Shown: positions 40,228 through 49,439 of the stretch, one piece after another
Numbering within the stretch: position 1 is the stretch's first letter
How the letters are laid out: each line of letters opens with the position of its first letter
Assembly (NCBI RefSeq): GCF_900103405.1
Contig: NZ_FNHX01000003.1
Coordinates: 496,001 to 560,000, forward strand
Reading direction: 5' to 3'
Origin: Polaromonas sp. JS666
GTDB taxonomy: Bacteria > Pseudomonadota > Gammaproteobacteria > Burkholderiales > Burkholderiaceae_C
DNA length: 64,000 nucleotides
Made by a program: the position numbers and the translations under genes
The notes under the pieces: generated by a model
What the model was told of the DNA's origin: nothing
Seen by the model: the letters and a program-made list of their open reading frames with translations, nothing else
The model's database searches: none

Positions 40228-43200
40228 ATGGCACAGAACATGCACCTGAAGACGCTCAATCACTACGCGCCCGGCGCATCTGCCCCTCCCATGGACGCCC
40301 CGCTCACGCCCCTGCAGCCGCCCCTGCCGCCCGAAGCGGTAGCGGCCGCGCCCATGGCGGCCGAAGCGCCGCCGCTGCAGCGCATCATCAAGGTCAGGCG
40401 CGACTACAACAGCTGGGTGGCCAGCGAAACCATGGAAGACTACGCGCTGCGCTTTACGCCGCAGCGTTTTCGCAAGTGGTCGGAATGGCGGGTCGCCAAC
40501 ACCGCCTTTGGCGCGGCCTCTTTTTTGATCCTGGAAGCGGTGGGCGCCACCTTGCTGGTCAAGTACGGCTTCACCAATGCCTTCTGGGCCATCGTCGCCA
40601 CCGGCCTCATCATCTTCCTGGCCGGCTTGCCCATCAGCATTTACGCGGCTCGCTACGGCGTGGACATGGACTTGCTGACGCGCGGCGCCGGCTTCGGCTA
40701 CATAGGCTCCACGCTGACCTCGCTGATCTACGCCTCTTTCACCTTCATCTTTTTTGCGCTGGAGGCGGCCGTCATGGCCTATGCGCTGGACCTGGCCCTG
40801 GGCATCCCGCCCAGCTGGGGCTATCTGGTCTGCGCGCTGGTGGTGATTCCGCTGGTCACCCACGGCGTGTCCGTGATCTCGCGCCTGCAGGTCTGGACCC
40901 AGCCCTTATGGCTGGTCATGCTGGTCGTGCCCTTTGTGTTTGTGCTGCTGCGCGATCCTGGTGCTTTTTCGGGCGTGCTGCACTATGGCGGTGAGAAGGG
41001 GGTGGGTGGCGAGTTTGATTTGCACCTGTTTGGTGCTGCCTTGACCGTGGGCATTGCGCTGATCACCCAGATGGGCGAGCAGGCCGACTATTTGCGCTTC
41101 ATGCCGGTGCAGACGCCGGCCAGGCGCTGGCGCTGGTGGGGCGGCGTGCTGGCCGGCGGGCCGGGCTGGGTCTTCCTGGGCGTGGTGAAGATGCTGGGCG
41201 GCGCCTTCCTGGCCTACCTGGCGATCAGCAACATGGTGCCGCTGGACCGTGCGGTGGACCCCAACCAGATGTACCTCGCGGCCTATGAATACGTGTTCCC
41301 GCACTACGGCATGGCCGTGGCCGCCACCGCGCTCTTCGTGGTGGTGTCGCAGCTCAAGATCAATGTGACCAACGCCTATGCCGGCTCGCTGGCCTGGTCG
41401 AACTTTTTCTCGCGCATCACGCACAGCCACCCGGGCCGCGTGGTCTGGGTGGTGTTCAACACGCTGATCGCCTTCATGCTGATGGAGATGAACGTCTTCC
41501 AGGCGCTGGGCGACGTGCTGGGCCTGTACTCCAACATTGCCATCGCCTGGGTCATGGCCGTGGTGGCCGACCTGGTCATCAACAAGCCGCTGGGCCTGAG
41601 CCCGCCGGGCATAGAGTTCAAGCGCGCCCACCTCTATGACATCAACCCGGTCGGCGTGGGCGCCATGGCCCTGGCCTCGGCGCTGTCCATCACGGCGCAC
41701 CTGGGGATGTATGGCGAAATGGCGCAGGCTTTTTCGGCGGTGATCGCCATGGGAACGGCCTTTGTGGCGGCGCCGCTGATCGCCTGGGCCACCAAGGGCC
41801 GTTACTACATTGCGCGTGGCCCGGCCGTGGCGCCCGGCGAAGGCGCTTACAAGCCTTATGCCTTGCAGCAATGCGTGATCTGCGAGCGCGCCTACGAAGG
41901 CCCGGACATGGCCCACTGCCCGGCCTACCAGGGGCCTATCTGCTCGCTGTGCTGCACGCTGGATGCGCGCTGCGGCGACCTGTGCAAGCCACACGCGAGC
42001 CTCTCGGCGCAATGGTCGGGCGCGCTGCGCTGGCTGCTGCCGCGCCGCGCCTGGCCTTACCTGGACACCGGCCTGGGCCACTTCCTGCTGCTGATGCTGA
42101 TCATCGTGCCGCTGCTGGCCAGCGTGTTCGGCCTGCTGTACCACCAGGAAATCAGCGCGCTGTCGGACTTCACCCCCTCGGAGCCGGCCCTGAAGTCGGG
42201 CTTTCTGAAGGCCTATATGGCGCTGCTGGTGATCGCCGGCCTGGTCGCCTGGTGGCTGGTGCTGGCGCACAAGAGCCGGCAGGTGGCGCAGGAGGAATCG
42301 AACCGCCAGACGCATTTGCTGATGCGCGAGATCGAGTCGCACCGCCAGACCGACGAGGCGCTGCAGCAGGCCAAGCGCGTGGCCGAAGAGGCACGCCACC
42401 ATGCCGACCAGGCCAACCAGGCCAAGAGCCGCTACATCAGCGCCATCAGCCACGAGCTGCGCACGCCGCTCAACAGCATCCTGGGTTATGCGCAACTCAT
42501 GGGCGAGGACAGCGCAATACCGCCGCACCGCAAGCAGGCCGTCAGCGTCATCAAGCGCGGCGGCGAACACCTGCTGTCGCTGATCGAGGGCACGCTGGAC
42601 ATCGCCCGCATCGAGGCGGGCAAGCTCACGCTCAACGTCAAGCCCATGCATTTCGCCGATTGTGTGCACGAGATGGCCGGCATGTTCGAGCTGCAGGCAG
42701 CGGCCAAGGGCCTGGCCTTTCACTTCGAGGCCAGCGGCAACCTGCCCGAGCTGGTGCGCGCCGACGAAAAACGCGTGCGCCAGATCCTCATCAACCTGCT
42801 GGGCAATGCCATCAAGTTCACGGTGCAGGGGCAGGTGACTTTCCGGCTGCGCCATGCGCGCGAGATGGCCTACATCGACATCGAGGACACCGGCCCCGGC
42901 ATGCGCGAGGCGGAACTCGCGCGCATCTTCGAGCCCTTCGCGCGCGGCGCTGCGGCCGGCCAGAGCGCCGAAGGCACGCCGGGCGCCGGCCTGGGCCTGA
43001 CGATTGCCAAGATGCTGACCGACCTGATGGGCGGCGAGATGACGGTGGTCAGCACACCGGGCCAGGGCTCCATCTTCCGCATACGGCTGTTCCTGCCCGA
43101 GGTGCACTTGCCGGCGGGTGCCGCGAAAGAAGCCGCCGCCGCGCCGGTGCGGCGCCGGCCGAGCGGCTACGAGGGCGCGCGCCGCAACCTGCTGGTGGTC

Positions 43201-43821
43201 GACAACGAAGAGCCCGACCGCGAACTGCTGGTGCAGCTGCTGCAGCCCATGGGCTTTGAGCTGCGCACCGCCGCCAGCGGCCACGACTGCCTGGACCTGC
43301 TGGCCGCCGGCTACCAGCCCGACGTGATCTTCATGGACCTGGCCATGCCGGGCATAGACGGCTGGGAGACGCTGCGCCGCATTCGCGGCTCCGGCCATGA
43401 GGGCATACACCTGGCCATCGTCTCGGCCAATGCCTTTGACAAAGGCATGGAAAACGACGCCGGCATTCTTCCCGAGGACTTCATCCTCAAACCCGTGCGC
43501 CACACCGAACTGATCGCCTGGCTGGAGCGGCGCCTGTCGCTCGCCTGGCGTTATGACGATGCGGCGCAGGAAGAGGCCTTGCCCGCGGCCGCGCCCGAGC
43601 GGCGCGTGCTGCCCCACGCCCCGCAGCTGGCCGCGCTGCAGGAGGTGGTCAGCCTCGGTTTTTACCGCGGCATCATGAACATGCTGGCGGAGATAGAGCG
43701 GCAGCAGCCCGCCACCGCCGCATTCGTCGAAGACATGCGCGTGCTGGCGCGGCAGTTCCAGTTCGAGGCCATGGGCCGCCAGCTCGCCAACCAGGAGGCC
43801 AGCCATGAGCAGCGTGCTTGA
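40228..43821 (+). CDS. NCS1-type permease / Cys-rich module / hybrid histidine kinase
   Basis: 1197 aa. After a Pro/Ala-rich start, residues about 80-525 form a 12-segment NCS1 permease-like (CodB/allantoin-hydantoin type) domain. Residues 549-586 hold eight Cys (CVIC, C564, C572, CSLCC, C582, C586), a probable metal site. Two further membrane segments (about 610-635 and 655-675) and a helical linker follow. The kinase core has phospho-acceptor H742 in SHELRTPLN, then NLLGNAIKF and DTGPGMR. A receiver has D1037 and K1088; a helical C-terminal tail ends the protein. Architecture parallels CbrA-type transporter-kinases but with a different transporter family. It is divergent from urease and overlaps its response regulator. 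The ligand is inferred, not known. Confidence 0.9.
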   Translation: MAQNMHLKTLNHYAPGASAPPMDAPLTPLQPPLPPEAVAAAPMAAEAPPLQRIIKVRRDYNSWVASETMEDYALRFTPQRFRKWSEWRVANTAFGAASFLILEAVGATLLVKYGFTNAFWAIVATGLIIFLAGLPISIYAARYGVDMDLLTRGAGFGYIGSTLTSLIYASFTFIFFALEAAVMAYALDLALGIPPSWGYLVCALVVIPLVTHGVSVISRLQVWTQPLWLVMLVVPFVFVLLRDPGAFSGVLHYGGEKGVGGEFDLHLFGAALTVGIALITQMGEQADYLRFMPVQTPARRWRWWGGVLAGGPGWVFLGVVKMLGGAFLAYLAISNMVPLDRAVDPNQMYLAAYEYVFPHYGMAVAATALFVVVSQLKINVTNAYAGSLAWSNFFSRITHSHPGRVVWVVFNTLIAFMLMEMNVFQALGDVLGLYSNIAIAWVMAVVADLVINKPLGLSPPGIEFKRAHLYDINPVGVGAMALASALSITAHLGMYGEMAQAFSAVIAMGTAFVAAPLIAWATKGRYYIARGPAVAPGEGAYKPYALQQCVICERAYEGPDMAHCPAYQGPICSLCCTLDARCGDLCKPHASLSAQWSGALRWLLPRRAWPYLDTGLGHFLLLMLIIVPLLASVFGLLYHQEISALSDFTPSEPALKSGFLKAYMALLVIAGLVAWWLVLAHKSRQVAQEESNRQTHLLMREIESHRQTDEALQQAKRVAEEARHHADQANQAKSRYISAISHELRTPLNSILGYAQLMGEDSAIPPHRKQAVSVIKRGGEHLLSLIEGTLDIARIEAGKLTLNVKPMHFADCVHEMAGMFELQAAAKGLAFHFEASGNLPELVRADEKRVRQILINLLGNAIKFTVQGQVTFRLRHAREMAYIDIEDTGPGMREAELARIFEPFARGAAAGQSAEGTPGAGLGLTIAKMLTDLMGGEMTVVSTPGQGSIFRIRLFLPEVHLPAGAAKEAAAAPVRRRPSGYEGARRNLLVVDNEEPDRELLVQLLQPMGFELRTAASGHDCLDLLAAGYQPDVIFMDLAMPGIDGWETLRRIRGSGHEGIHLAIVSANAFDKGMENDAGILPEDFILKPVRHTELIAWLERRLSLAWRYDDAAQEEALPAAAPERRVLPHAPQLAALQEVVSLGFYRGIMNMLAEIERQQPATAAFVEDMRVLARQFQFEAMGRQLANQEASHEQRA

Positions 43822-44866
43822 AGATTCCCTCACCACACTGAACCCGCCGAGCCGCAGCCTGGACCGCACGCTGGACCGGGCCAACAGCGACGTTGTACTC
43901 ATCGTGGACGACGTGCCCGACAACCTCTCGGTGCTGCACGACGCCCTCGATGAATCGGGCTACACCGTGCTGGTGGCCACCAGCGGCGAGGCTGCGCTGC
44001 AGCGCGCGCTGCAGGCCAGGCCCGATATCGTGCTGCTGGACGCGATGATGCCGGGCATGGACGGTTTTGAAGTCGCCAAGCGCCTGAAGGCCGCGGCCGA
44101 GACCGCCCACATTCCCATCATCTTCATGACGGGCCTGACCGAAACCGAGCACCTGGTGGCCGCGCTGGAGGCCGGCGGCGTCGACTACGTGACCAAGCCC
44201 ATCAAACCCAAGGAAGTGATGGCGCGCATGGGCGTGCACCTGCAGGGCGCGCGCCGTGCCCGCCAGGAGGCGCGCCAGGCCGGCCAGGCGCGCAACGCGC
44301 TGGACGCCTTCGGGTATGCCAGCATCACGGTGCGCATGGGCGGCGCGGCCGACGGCCGGCTGATCTGGCAGACGCCGCTGGCGCGTGAGCTCCTGATGCG
44401 CTACTACGGTACCTCGGCGCCGCAAACGCCCGAGCCGGTGCTGGCCTGGCTGCGCAGCCACATCGCGGACGCCGAACGCCATGTCGAGCCGCCGCGCCTG
44501 GCGGTGGAAATGGGCCCGCGCCGGCTGACCTTCCGGCTGCACCAGCAGACCGGCGACGGCGGCGAAAGCGGCGACGCCTCCGGCCGGGGCGACTGGCTGA
44601 TCGTGATGCGCGAGATTTCCGACGATGCGGTGGTGGAGGCCATGAGCCTGAGCTTCAAGCTCACGGCCCGCGAGGCCGAGGTGCTGTACTGGGTGGTCAA
44701 GGGCAAGACCAACCGCGACATCGGCGACATCCTGGGCTCCAGCCCGGCCACCGTGAAGAAGCACCTGGAACGGGTTTACGCCAAGCTGGGCGTGGAAACC
44801 CGCACCGCCGCCGCGGGCATGGCCATGAACCGGATCCGCCAGCTGCACCCGCAGTTTGAGGGCTGA
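43805..44866 (+). CDS. Response regulator, receiver plus LuxR-type HTH
   Basis: 353 aa. The receiver has the acidic pair in IVDDVPDN, phospho-acceptor D79 in [11 protein letters not shown] and K131 in TKPIKP. A middle region of about 130 residues has no clear domain. The C-terminal HTH (about residues 280-345: [22 protein letters not shown], then [16 protein letters not shown]) is LuxR/NarL type. The start overlaps the transporter-kinase gene by 17 bases, so the two form a two-component pair. Since it lacks an AAA+ domain, it cannot itself activate the sigma-54 promoter of ureA. Confidence 0.92.
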   Translation: MSSVLEDSLTTLNPPSRSLDRTLDRANSDVVLIVDDVPDNLSVLHDALDESGYTVLVATSGEAALQRALQARPDIVLLDAMMPGMDGFEVAKRLKAAAETAHIPIIFMTGLTETEHLVAALEAGGVDYVTKPIKPKEVMARMGVHLQGARRARQEARQAGQARNALDAFGYASITVRMGGAADGRLIWQTPLARELLMRYYGTSAPQTPEPVLAWLRSHIADAERHVEPPRLAVEMGPRRLTFRLHQQTGDGGESGDASGRGDWLIVMREISDDAVVEAMSLSFKLTAREAEVLYWVVKGKTNRDIGDILGSSPATVKKHLERVYAKLGVETRTAAAGMAMNRIRQLHPQFEG

Positions 44867-44912
44867 GGAAGCCGGTCCAGCAGGGCAAAAGGCGCGATTT
44901 GCGCCGGGCGGT

Positions 44913-45222
44913 TACAATAGCAGCTTCGGTAAAGCATCAGCTTTTTACATCGAAACCTTTTCCCGACAGGTTTCCTTCTCAATAGCGGCGCTTCCCAGAG
45001 CCCGAATCCACAGTGTTTTCAGTGCCCATACAGCTCTGAACCCTCTCAGCACTGTTCCGTTTTTCCGGCGAGCACTCTTCCCGACAGTGCCCACGCATGG
45101 CTCAACCAGCCCAGCCCCTGACAAGGGCCAGGCGGGTGGACACCGAACACCCGCCGGCTTGCTCGCAAGCCGATTCTCCTTATTTATCAAGCCGGGACAC
45201 ATAACCCGGCACGGACTTTTTT
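44913..45222 (+). promoter_or_regulatory. Long structured leader, candidate cis-regulatory RNA
   Basis: A TACAAT -10-like element is at 44913-44918. Downstream, no gene is evident, but three perfect stems follow in series: GGCGGGTG/CACCCGCC (45131-45138 with 45148-45155), CGGCTTGC/GCAAGCCG (45155-45162 with 45165-45172) and GCCGGG/CCCGGC (45191-45196 with 45205-45210). The last is followed by a seven-base CT6 run that ends at the ATG at 45223. The arrangement resembles an attenuator or thermosensitive leader. Confidence 0.5.
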
Positions 45223-45459
45223 ATGAACGTAGATCACACCAAAATCGCGGTGGGCAAGTACCTTGTCTCACCACTGGCCAAGCAGCAAGGCGAAGGCTAC
45301 GCTGCATCGGTCTCCATCCGCTCCGGCCGCGGCAGCGCCACGCACGACCGCGTGCTGCGCTTCAGCGGCCTCTTCGACAGCGCGGCCTCGGCCGTGCAAT
45401 ACGCGACGGAACACGCCCTGCGCTGGATCCACGAGCGCTCAACGCCGGCCTGCGCATAA
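45223..45459 (+). CDS. Small hypothetical protein after a structured leader
   Basis: 78 aa. It is soluble and has Ser/Gly/Arg-rich [19 protein letters not shown] in the middle and an amphipathic end ([17 protein letters not shown]). No Shine-Dalgarno sequence precedes the ATG, which directly follows a hairpin and T run. Proteins of this look occur before cold-shock type genes in Comamonadaceae, as I recall, but I cannot name a family. It is 62 bases before infA. Confidence 0.6.
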   Translation: MNVDHTKIAVGKYLVSPLAKQQGEGYAASVSIRSGRGSATHDRVLRFSGLFDSAASAVQYATEHALRWIHERSTPACA

Positions 45460-45521
45460 GCCTTGCCAGCCCTGACAACAGACATCACGGACAACTTTTT
45501 CAATTCCCTAGGAGTTACATC

Positions 45522-45779
45522 ATGGCCAAAGAAGAACTGATTGAAATGCATGGGCTGGTCGACGAAGTGTTGCCGGATTCGCGCTTTCGCGTCACGCTCG
45601 AGAACGGCCACAAGCTTGTGGCTTACACCTCGGGCAAGATGCGCAAAAACCATATCCGTATCCTGGCCGGCGACCAGGTGTCGCTGGAGCTCTCGCCCTA
45701 CGACCTGAGCAAGGGCCGGATCACCTTCCGCCACATCGCGGGCCGCGGCCCCGGCCCGGCGCCGCGCCAGGCCCGCTAA
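45522..45779 (+). CDS. infA: Translation initiation factor IF-1
   Basis: 85 aa. S1/OB-fold signature: [22 protein letters not shown], then [19 protein letters not shown] and [25 protein letters not shown] precedes the ATG. The C-terminus has an extra [11 protein letters not shown] tail beyond the usual 72-residue form. The locus is not the ribosomal protein cluster, so this is probably an additional infA, possibly cold- or stress-related given the structured leader upstream. Confidence 0.93.
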   Translation: MAKEELIEMHGLVDEVLPDSRFRVTLENGHKLVAYTSGKMRKNHIRILAGDQVSLELSPYDLSKGRITFRHIAGRGPGPAPRQAR

Positions 45780-45805
45780 ACCGGCCTTCGCCGGCGAAAA
45801 AACAC

Positions 45806-45847
45806 AAAGCCCGGCAGGTGGAGAGGAATCTCCGCCTGCCGGGCTTT
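45806..45847. terminator. Bidirectional terminator between infA and dctA
   Basis: AAAGCCCGGCAGGTGGAGA pairs with TCTCCGCCTGCCGGGCTTT with one bulge-like mismatch and a short loop. It is placed to end both convergent transcripts. Confidence 0.85.
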
Positions 45848-45865
45848 GTCATTGGCGGTGTGTTT

Positions 45866-47221
45866 TCAGTGGCGGCCGGTTGCCATGTGCTCGGTCTTCC
45901 TGTTGATCAGCACCTCGGGCTCCTGGGCCTCGACCCAGCTCTCGTTGTTGAGCCCGGCCTTGAGCCGGTCGGTGTCCAGGTCATTTGTCCATTTGGCGAC
46001 CACGATGGTGGCTACGCCGTTGCCTATCAGGTTGGTCAGCGCACGCGCCTCCGACATGAAGCGGTCTATGCCCAGGATCAGCGCCAGCCCCGCCACGGGC
46101 ACGGTGCCCACGGCCGACAGCGTGGCGGCCAGCACGATGAAGCCGCTGCCCGTGATGCCGGCCGCGCCCTTGGAGGTCAGCAGCAGCACCGCCAGCAGCG
46201 TGAGCTCCTGCGTGAGCGTCATCGGCGTGTTGGTGGCCTGCGCGATGAACACCGCCGCCATCGTGAGGTAGATGGAGGTGCCGTCCAGGTTGAAGGAGTA
46301 GCCGGTCGGGATCACCAGGCCCACGGTGGTCTTTTTCGCGCCCAGGTTCTCCATCTTTTCCATCATGCGCGGCAGCACCGATTCGGATGACGAGGTGCCC
46401 AGCACGATCAGCAGCTCTTCCTTGATGTATTTGATGAACTTCCAGATGCTGAAGCCGTGCACGCGCGCGATGGCGCCCAGCACCACAAAGATGAAGATCA
46501 GGCAGGTGGCGTAGAAGGCGGCCATCAGCTTGCCCAGCGACACCAGGCTGTCCACGCCGTAAGCGCCTATGGTGAAGGCCATGGCGCCGAACGCGCCTAC
46601 GGGCGCCACCTTCATGATGAAGCCGACGATGGTGAACAGCACGTGCGAGGTTTTTTCGACGAAGTCAAACACCAGCGTGCCGCGCCCGCCGAAGCGGTGC
46701 AGCGCGAAACCGAACATCACCGCGATCAGCAGCACCTGCAGGATCTCGCCCTTGGCGAAGGCGTCCACCACGGTGGTCGGGATGATGTTCATGATGAAGT
46801 CGGTGGTGCCGACCATCTTGCCGGGGCCGGTGTAGGCCGCGATGGCCTTGGTGTCCAGCGTGGATACATCGACATTCATGCCCTGGCCCGGCTTGAACAC
46901 ATTGACCAGCACCAGGCCTATGATCAGCGCGAAGGTGCTAACCACCTCAAAGTAAAGCAGCGCCAGGCCGCCGGTCTTGCCGACCTTCTTCATGTCCTCC
47001 ATGCCGGCGATGCCGATCACGACGGTGCAGAAGATGATGGGCGCGATCATCATCTTGATGAGTTTGATGAAACCGTCGCCCAGCGGCTTCATGAGCTTGC
47101 CGGCATCGGGGTAGAAATGCCCCAGCAGCACGCCAGCGATGACCGCGCAGATGACCTGGAAATAGAGCGATTTGTAGAGGGGCGGCTTGCGCTTGCTTGT
47201 CTCTGTTGTCGTTGTTGTCAT
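45866..47221 (-). CDS. dctA: C4-dicarboxylate/proton-sodium symporter DctA
   Basis: 451 aa from the ATG at 47221, which is followed by [13 protein letters not shown]. DctA imports succinate, fumarate and malate. Family signatures are [37 protein letters not shown] near residue 58, the Ser-rich hairpin [13 protein letters not shown] near residue 275 and [16 protein letters not shown] near residue 302. The frame continues upstream to 47281 but without family similarity. Confidence 0.95.
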   Translation of the reverse strand: MTTTTTETSKRKPPLYKSLYFQVICAVIAGVLLGHFYPDAGKLMKPLGDGFIKLIKMMIAPIIFCTVVIGIAGMEDMKKVGKTGGLALLYFEVVSTFALIIGLVLVNVFKPGQGMNVDVSTLDTKAIAAYTGPGKMVGTTDFIMNIIPTTVVDAFAKGEILQVLLIAVMFGFALHRFGGRGTLVFDFVEKTSHVLFTIVGFIMKVAPVGAFGAMAFTIGAYGVDSLVSLGKLMAAFYATCLIFIFVVLGAIARVHGFSIWKFIKYIKEELLIVLGTSSSESVLPRMMEKMENLGAKKTTVGLVIPTGYSFNLDGTSIYLTMAAVFIAQATNTPMTLTQELTLLAVLLLTSKGAAGITGSGFIVLAATLSAVGTVPVAGLALILGIDRFMSEARALTNLIGNGVATIVVAKWTNDLDTDRLKAGLNNESWVEAQEPEVLINRKTEHMATGRH

Positions 47222-47352
47222 GGCCGGGACGCGCCAGGCTGCGCGCAGTGGTGATCGGGTCATCAAATATAGCCCCGCCACACGATTTGTCCATGTGGGA
47301 AACCACAGATCACAAACCTTTACGCGGCCGCCGCGCGCGGCCTGAAGAAAAC

Positions 47353-47970
47353 TCAGCCGGCCGGCGTGCCGCTGCCGCCGCCCGTGGCTGGCGGGCGCGC
47401 CATCCAGGCGATCAGCGAGGATCGCATGGCTTCCTCCACCGACATGTCTATGGGCTGCACCCAGTCGGCCGGCACGAACACCGTGTAGCCGCCTATCATG
47501 TAACCCATGGGCAGATAGACCGCCACGCGATCACCGGGCAGGAAGCCGGGCCCCAGGTCGGTGAAGCTGCGGCGCGTGATCAGGCCGACGATTTCCATCG
47601 CGTGGCCGGGCATGCGCAGTATCACCACGCTTTGTTCGCCCTGCTTGCCCGAAGGCGAAAAGTAGTCGGCGAAGCTTTTGAGCGAGGAGTAGATGCTTTT
47701 GACGACCGGCAGGTTGGTGAAGGGCATCTCCGCGAAAGACAGCAGCGTGCGCACGCTGCGCTTGGACACCAGGTAGCCGATCACCAGGATGCTGAGCACG
47801 CCGAACACCAGGCCCAGGCCCGGGATGTAAAAGCTGCCGATCAGCGGCCGCAGAATCCACAGCGCCGCGGTCTCCATCCAGGCCAGGAAGATGTAGAGCA
47901 GGTAGACCGTCAGGGCCACCGGAAGGATGGTGATGAGGCCGCGAAAGAAATATTTGTAAAGGCTTTTCAT
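47353..47970 (-). CDS. DUF502 family membrane protein
   Basis: 205 aa. Two N-terminal membrane segments ([20 protein letters not shown] and [16 protein letters not shown]) are followed by the DUF502 pattern ([42 protein letters not shown]). Function is unknown. The last 15 residues are Gly/Pro-rich. Confidence 0.9.
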   Translation of the reverse strand: MKSLYKYFFRGLITILPVALTVYLLYIFLAWMETAALWILRPLIGSFYIPGLGLVFGVLSILVIGYLVSKRSVRTLLSFAEMPFTNLPVVKSIYSSLKSFADYFSPSGKQGEQSVVILRMPGHAMEIVGLITRRSFTDLGPGFLPGDRVAVYLPMGYMIGGYTVFVPADWVQPIDMSVEEAMRSSLIAWMARPPATGGGSGTPAG

Positions 47971-48369
47971 GGGCTTTTCTATTCGTGCCTCCGCGCACGA
48001 TGCGGGCCTGGCGATGCCTGCAATATAACCATTTCAGTTGACGCTCCACGCCGCGCGGCACCTGTCGGCTTTTTCCTACGTTTTTCGGGTACTAATCACC
48101 GCAGCTTGTCATATTTCCATGCTTAAACTGGCGGCATTGCGAACACCTGATATGAAAGCCCACGCAGCTGCAGAGACGACACCGGCCACGGGCCGGCGCA
48201 CCTTTGCCCTTGTGCTTGAGCCATGCCTGCCGCCCCGGCCGTTTCAGCAGCCTTCGGCCCCTGCGCTGAAAGTTACGTTTGCACCCCTTGATATTTTTTT
48301 GCGGCGCTCCAAGCTGCGTCTGCAAGGCCACGTCCGGCCTGTCCGGATATTTTTGAGGATTCCTGTTTC
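47971..48369. other. 399-base divergent intergenic region
   Basis: It holds the promoters of the DUF502 gene (minus) and the gene at 48370 (plus). I see no convincing coding frame, tRNA or strong hairpin. A GGATTCCTG-type weak ribosome site precedes 48370. Confidence 0.5.
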
Positions 48370-48729
48370 ATGAGCCACTCCACATTGGTCAACGCACAAC
48401 TCAAAGTCCCCCTCCGTTCTTTGGCCCTCACCGTCGAGGAGCCCGCCCCCGGCGAATTCTGCTGGCGCATTCTTGAAAGCCGCGAAGACCCGCGGGTGTT
48501 TGAATCGATCTCCTGCTCCGACATCACCTTCGCGGCCTACGACACGGCCCTGGCCACCGGCTACGGCGAGCTGCAGCGACTGGTCGGCCCCGACCTTCAA
48601 TACGGGCCGCGCAGCGAAGAAGACTTGCAGGCCGAGCTCTTCGTCGCGCCCGCAGCCAAGGCCGCCGAAGGCGGCAGCGACAAGCGCGGCTCCGTCAATG
48701 GCTTCAAGCCCGGCCCGGTGCCGGCATGA
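48370..48729 (+). CDS. Hypothetical soluble protein
   Basis: 119 aa. The first 75 residues look folded (PGEFCWRILESREDPRVFESIS, TLATGYGELQRLVG-like end); the last 40 are Ala/Gly/Pro-rich. No family recognised. Its stop overlaps the next start by four bases (ATGA). Confidence 0.6.
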   Translation: MSHSTLVNAQLKVPLRSLALTVEEPAPGEFCWRILESREDPRVFESISCSDITFAAYDTALATGYGELQRLVGPDLQYGPRSEEDLQAELFVAPAAKAAEGGSDKRGSVNGFKPGPVPA

Positions 48730-48899
48730 AGCGCGACCTGGAGGCCGACTATGCGGACCTGCGCGCCCGGCTGCAGGCCTTGCAGGCGGCCCCGGTCAAG
48801 GATTTCGCGAAGATAGACCAGCTCATCGACGAGCTTGAAAAACTCCAGCTCGCGATCAAGGCCGAACACGGCCTGCAGGGCAACAACCCCATCGAATAG
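48726..48899 (+). CDS. Short coiled-coil protein
   Basis: 57 aa, starting MKRDLEADYADLRARLQAL and continuing as heptad-like helix (FAKIDQLIDELEKLQLAIKA). It overlaps the preceding gene by four bases, good evidence that it is translated. Function unknown. Confidence 0.6.
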   Translation: MKRDLEADYADLRARLQALQAAPVKDFAKIDQLIDELEKLQLAIKAEHGLQGNNPIE

Positions 48900-49120
48900 C
48901 GGCGACCGCTCCAGGGGTAAGCAGCTGTTCCCGCATGTGCCATCCTGCATGCGCCTGTGAGGCGCGTAGCATTTTGTGACCTCGCTTGTCCTACACGGCG
49001 CGCTGTACCAGACCGACGAAACAGGCTCTGCTCCCTACCGTAAATTGAACCCAGTCGGCAATACGGCCGGCGATTTACCAACCCGATTGCCTGTGATGGG
49101 CATGACCTTAGGAGTACACC

Positions 49121-49342
49121 ATGAGAGCATCGAAAACCCTGGCTTCCGCCGTCGCCGCAGCCGCCGTGGTTGGCGCCATTGGCCTGGCTTATGCCCAGGA
49201 CACCAGCACCACCACGCCCGCCACGCCGGCAGACCAGACCATGCAGAACCAGGGCAGCACCAGCCCCAGCACCTCGCCTTCGACCAGCACGGACACCGCT
49301 GTCACGCCGACCGAGCGTCCCGCACAAGCTGACCGCAACTAA
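49121..49342 (+). CDS. Small exported Thr/Ser/Pro-rich protein
   Basis: 73 aa. A signal peptide (MRASKTLASAVAAAAVVGAI... ending LAYA) is followed by a low-complexity Thr/Pro/Ser mature part of about 49 residues. TTAGGAGTACACC precedes the ATG, a strong ribosome site, and a terminator follows. Probably periplasmic and abundant under some condition; no family recognised. Confidence 0.7.
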   Translation: MRASKTLASAVAAAAVVGAIGLAYAQDTSTTTPATPADQTMQNQGSTSPSTSPSTSTDTAVTPTERPAQADRN

Positions 49343-49373
49343 GCCAGGCCATTCATGCACCTGCGCATGAAAT

Positions 49374-49407
49374 CGCTCCGGATCGCCTTGGCGGCCCGGA
49401 GCGTTTT
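49374..49407 (+). terminator. Terminator after the small exported protein
   Basis: CGCTCCGG (49374-49381) pairs with CCGGAGCG (49396-49403), followed by TTTTATG. The 14-base loop can form a second small stem. Confidence 0.75.
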
Positions 49408-49439
49408 ATGTGGGATGCGACATTTTTTGATTTCTGTCC

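Noticed and set aside
40906..43923. 1005-codon minus-strand open frame
   Set aside because: Antisense to the permease-kinase gene, whose domains and catalytic residues are unmistakable; composition is that of a shadow frame.
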